From assembly GCF_003034915.1 (NCBI RefSeq), contig NZ_PZJX01000018.1:62001-126000 (forward strand): a stretch of DNA of 64,000 nt, read 5' to 3'. Each line of letters starts with the position of its first letter. Position 1 is the stretch's first letter. The stretch is from Mesorhizobium helmanticense. Lineage in GTDB: Bacteria; Pseudomonadota; Alphaproteobacteria; Rhizobiales; Rhizobiaceae. The translations under genes and the position numbers were made by a program. The notes below the pieces were generated by a model. That model saw only the letters and a list, made by a program, of their open reading frames with translations, ran no database searches and had not been told where the DNA came from. Below, in pieces: positions 61,942-64,000 of this stretch.

Positions 61942-63054
61942 CTATCTGGTGATCGCCGTGGTGAATTCGGCGATGCTCATGGCCTTCACCGCATCCCAGT
62001 CCCAGTCGATGCCGATGCCCGGCTCATCAGGCGCCAGCGCCTGGCCATCCTCGATGCGCATATGCTTGCCGGTCAACTGGTCAAGTTGCGGAATGTACTC
62101 GACATATCTGCCGTTCTGAACAGCGCATGTCAGGCTGACATGCAGTTCCATCAGAAAATGCGGGCAGACCGGGATGTCGAAGGCTTCCGCCGCATGGGCA
62201 ATCTTGAGCCAGGGCGTGATGCCGCCGATGCGGCCGACATCGACCTGCACGACCGAGCAGGCGCCTTTCTGCATATACTCGCGGAAATGACGGATGGAGT
62301 AGAGCGACTCGCCGATGGCAATCGGAGTCGGCGTCGAGTTCGACAACCGCACATGCCCGTCGATATCGTCGGCCGGCAGCGGCTCCTCGATCCAGGCGAG
62401 GTCGAGCTCGCGCAGCCTTGCGGCCCGCCGGATCGCCTCATCGACCGAAAAGCCCTGATTGGCGTCGGTCATGATCTCGTAGCCGTCGCCAACCGCCTTG
62501 CGCACCGCCGACAGGCGCGCCAGATCCTCGGCGCCGTGCGGCTTGCCGATCTTCACCTTCGAGCCACGAAAACCCTTGGCCTTGGCGGCCAACGCATCGT
62601 CGACCAGCGCCTGCGTCTCGATGTGCAGCCAGCCGCCTTCGGTCGTGTAGAGCGGGCAGCGGTCCTTGGCACCGCCGGCCAGTTTCCAAAGCGGCAAGCC
62701 CTGTTTCTTCGCCCGCAAATCCCAAAGTGCGGTATCTATCGCCGCGATCGCTATGGCCGTGATCGCACCGATCGTGGTGGCATGCGTGGCGAATTCGAGA
62801 TCGTGCCAGATCGCTTCGATCATATCTGGGTCGCGGCCGATCAGGCGCGGCGCCAGATGGTCCGAGAGCAACCGCATCACCGAAGAGCCGCCGGTGCCGA
62901 TCGTGTAGCTGTAGCCGGTGCCGACCGCGCCGTCGGAATCGGTGATCGTTACAACAGGCGTTTCCTGGCTGACGAAACTCTGGATGGCGTCGGTGCGCTT
63001 GACCTTGGGCACAAGGTCTACCATTCGCAGTTCGACCTTCTCTATTCTAGCCAT
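61942..63054 (-). CDS. Enolase-superfamily sugar-acid dehydratase (mandelate racemase subgroup)
   Basis: A 370-residue protein starting MARIEKVELRM at ATG 63054. It has the superfamily catalytic elements: KVKIGK (KxK motif), metal ligands in IMTDANQG, WIEEPLP and IAIGES, then QVDVGRIGG and VCPHFLMELHVSL carrying the His of the His-Asp dyad. This matches the mandelate racemase subgroup, which dehydrates aldonic acids such as L-fuconate or L-rhamnonate. With the mutarotase and the sugar dehydrogenase genes it suggests a non-phosphorylated deoxyhexose or aldose acid pathway. Confidence 0.9.
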   Translation of the reverse strand: MARIEKVELRMVDLVPKVKRTDAIQSFVSQETPVVTITDSDGAVGTGYSYTIGTGGSSVMRLLSDHLAPRLIGRDPDMIEAIWHDLEFATHATTIGAITAIAIAAIDTALWDLRAKKQGLPLWKLAGGAKDRCPLYTTEGGWLHIETQALVDDALAAKAKGFRGSKVKIGKPHGAEDLARLSAVRKAVGDGYEIMTDANQGFSVDEAIRRAARLRELDLAWIEEPLPADDIDGHVRLSNSTPTPIAIGESLYSIRHFREYMQKGACSVVQVDVGRIGGITPWLKIAHAAEAFDIPVCPHFLMELHVSLTCAVQNGRYVEYIPQLDQLTGKHMRIEDGQALAPDEPGIGIDWDWDAVKAMSIAEFTTAITR

Positions 63055-63058
63055 GCCT

Positions 63059-64000
63059 TCAGCTCCGCAATGTCGTTCCGGTGTCGGCGGCAAACAGATG
63101 CGCCTGCGACATGTCGAGGCTCATGGCGACCCGCTCGCCCGGCCGCAGCGGTCTGGGGTTCAGCATGCGCGAAACCCAGTCGCTGCCGTTGAATTCGACG
63201 AACACCAGCGTCTCGTTGCCGAGCGGTTCGGTGACCGTGATCGGCAGTTCGATCTGATGGACGTCGGCGGCGCCGCCGGAGCTGATACCGTGGCCGGTCG
63301 GATAGATGTCGTCCGGCCGCAGCCCGAACACAACCTTGTCGCCGGTCGCGACATTGGCCTTGAACTGGCCGGGCAGCGGCAATTTTTCGCCGCTGGCGAA
63401 AACCATCTGGCCATCATCGATCGTCGCCTCATGTAGGTTCATCGGCGGTGAGCCGATGAAGCCGGCGACGAAGCGCGTCGCCGGCCGCCGAAACACCTCG
63501 TCGGGCGTGCCGACCTGCTCGATATAGCCGTCGCGCATGATGACGATGCGGTCGGCCAGCGTCATCGCCTCGACCTGGTCATGGGTGACGTAGATCACCG
63601 TCGACTGCACCTTGGCATGCAGTTTCTTGATCTCGGTGCGCATCTGCGTGCGCAGCTTGGCGTCGAGATTGGAAAGCGGCTCGTCGAACAGAAACACATC
63701 CGGATCGCGCACGATGGCGCGGCCCATGGCGACGCGCTGGCGCTGGCCGCCGGACAATTGCGAGGGCCGGCGGTCGAGCAACGTGTCGAGACCGAGGATG
63801 GCCGACGCCTCGGCGACGCGGCGCTCCATGTCCTCCTTGGCGGCGCCGGCGATCTTGAGGGAGAAGCCGAGATTCTCGCGCACCGTCATATGCGGATAGA
63901 GCGCATAGGACTGGAAGACCATCGAGATGTTGCGCGAGCGCGGCGGCAGGTCGTTGACGACGCGTCCGCCGATCTCGATAGAGCCATCGCTGATCTCCTC
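63059..64000 (-). CDS. Sugar-type ABC transporter ATP-binding protein (UgpC-like; N-terminus beyond window)
   Basis: A partial protein: 313 residues are visible, and the frame is open to the right edge (EEISDGSIEIGGRVVNDLPP), so Walker A lies outside the window. Q-loop VFQSYALYPH, signature LSGGQRQRVAMGRAIV, Walker B VFLFDEPLSNLD and H-loop VTHDQVEA are present, followed by a TOBE-type C-terminal domain. It powers sugar import for the adjacent catabolic genes. It resembles the first ATPase in the window in type but is clearly distinct. Confidence 0.95.
   Translation of the reverse strand, partial: EEISDGSIEIGGRVVNDLPPRSRNISMVFQSYALYPHMTVRENLGFSLKIAGAAKEDMERRVAEASAILGLDTLLDRRPSQLSGGQRQRVAMGRAIVRDPDVFLFDEPLSNLDAKLRTQMRTEIKKLHAKVQSTVIYVTHDQVEAMTLADRIVIMRDGYIEQVGTPDEVFRRPATRFVAGFIGSPPMNLHEATIDDGQMVFASGEKLPLPGQFKANVATGDKVVFGLRPDDIYPTGHGISSGGAADVHQIELPITVTEPLGNETLVFVEFNGSDWVSRMLNPRPLRPGERVAMSLDMSQAHLFAADTGTTLRS

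Overview
The window is GC-rich and gene-dense, with operon style (ATGA and TGATG stop/start overlaps) typical of Rhizobiales. Gene content (UgpC-type sugar ABC transporters, an RpiR regulator, DUF1036, exported caspase-like proteins, a rhizobial-style type VI secretion locus) suggests a Mesorhizobium-like alphaproteobacterium. No rRNA, tRNA, insertion sequence or CRISPR array was seen.

Layout. (1) 1-12308, minus strand: an RpiR-type regulator followed by a catabolic operon: Tat-type solute-binding protein, a single-polypeptide double permease, ATPase, a deacetylase-type amidohydrolase, aldehyde dehydrogenase, a small subunit plus a GMC flavoenzyme, a D-threonine-aldolase-like PLP enzyme and a threonine-synthase-like PLP enzyme cut by the window edge. 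(2) 12309-25430: an envelope and signalling module: two exported caspase-fold proteins, a lipoprotein, an OmpA-domain protein, a membrane-anchored M23 plus lysozyme-like peptidoglycan hydrolase, a DUF1036 protein, the PpkA-type kinase and the PppA-type phosphatase. (3) 25431-31945: a first TssM-TssL-FHA (TagH) set. (4) 32200-36072, plus strand: VgrG, a DUF6484 protein and a TIGR02270-like protein. (5) 36059-40728, minus strand: an AT-richer effector cassette with a DUF2169 adaptor, a ketosynthase-like protein lacking the catalytic Cys, a DUF4150 (PAAR-like) protein with a PD-(D/E)xK nuclease-like end, a TsiV/DUF3396-type immunity protein and an unknown protein. (6) 40788-56912, minus strand: TagF, a second TssM and TssL, TssK, TssJ, a second FHA protein, TssG, TssF, TssE, Hcp, TssC, TssB and TssA; the ATPase TssH/ClpV is divergent at 57245-60013. 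(7) 60077-64000, minus strand: a sugar-acid catabolic operon (MaoC dehydratase, Gfo/Idh/MocA oxidoreductase, rhamnose mutarotase family, mandelate-racemase-like dehydratase, ABC ATPase cut by the edge).

How it fits together. All thirteen core T6SS components are present. There is one sheath/baseplate set (TssA-C, E-G, K), one TssJ and one ClpV, but two complete TssL-TssM-FHA sets. One set lies beside the sheath genes. The other lies beside the kinase/phosphatase pair and the caspase/peptidoglycan-hydrolase module. TssL of the kinase-linked set has Thr14 in a KTVIRP context, recalling the phospho-threonine switch described for Agrobacterium TssL. The most unusual proposal is that the second membrane complex, the kinase switch, the exported caspases and the dual cell-wall hydrolase form one envelope-located control or self-damage module coupled to the T6SS. 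That is inference. The component identities are well supported by motifs.
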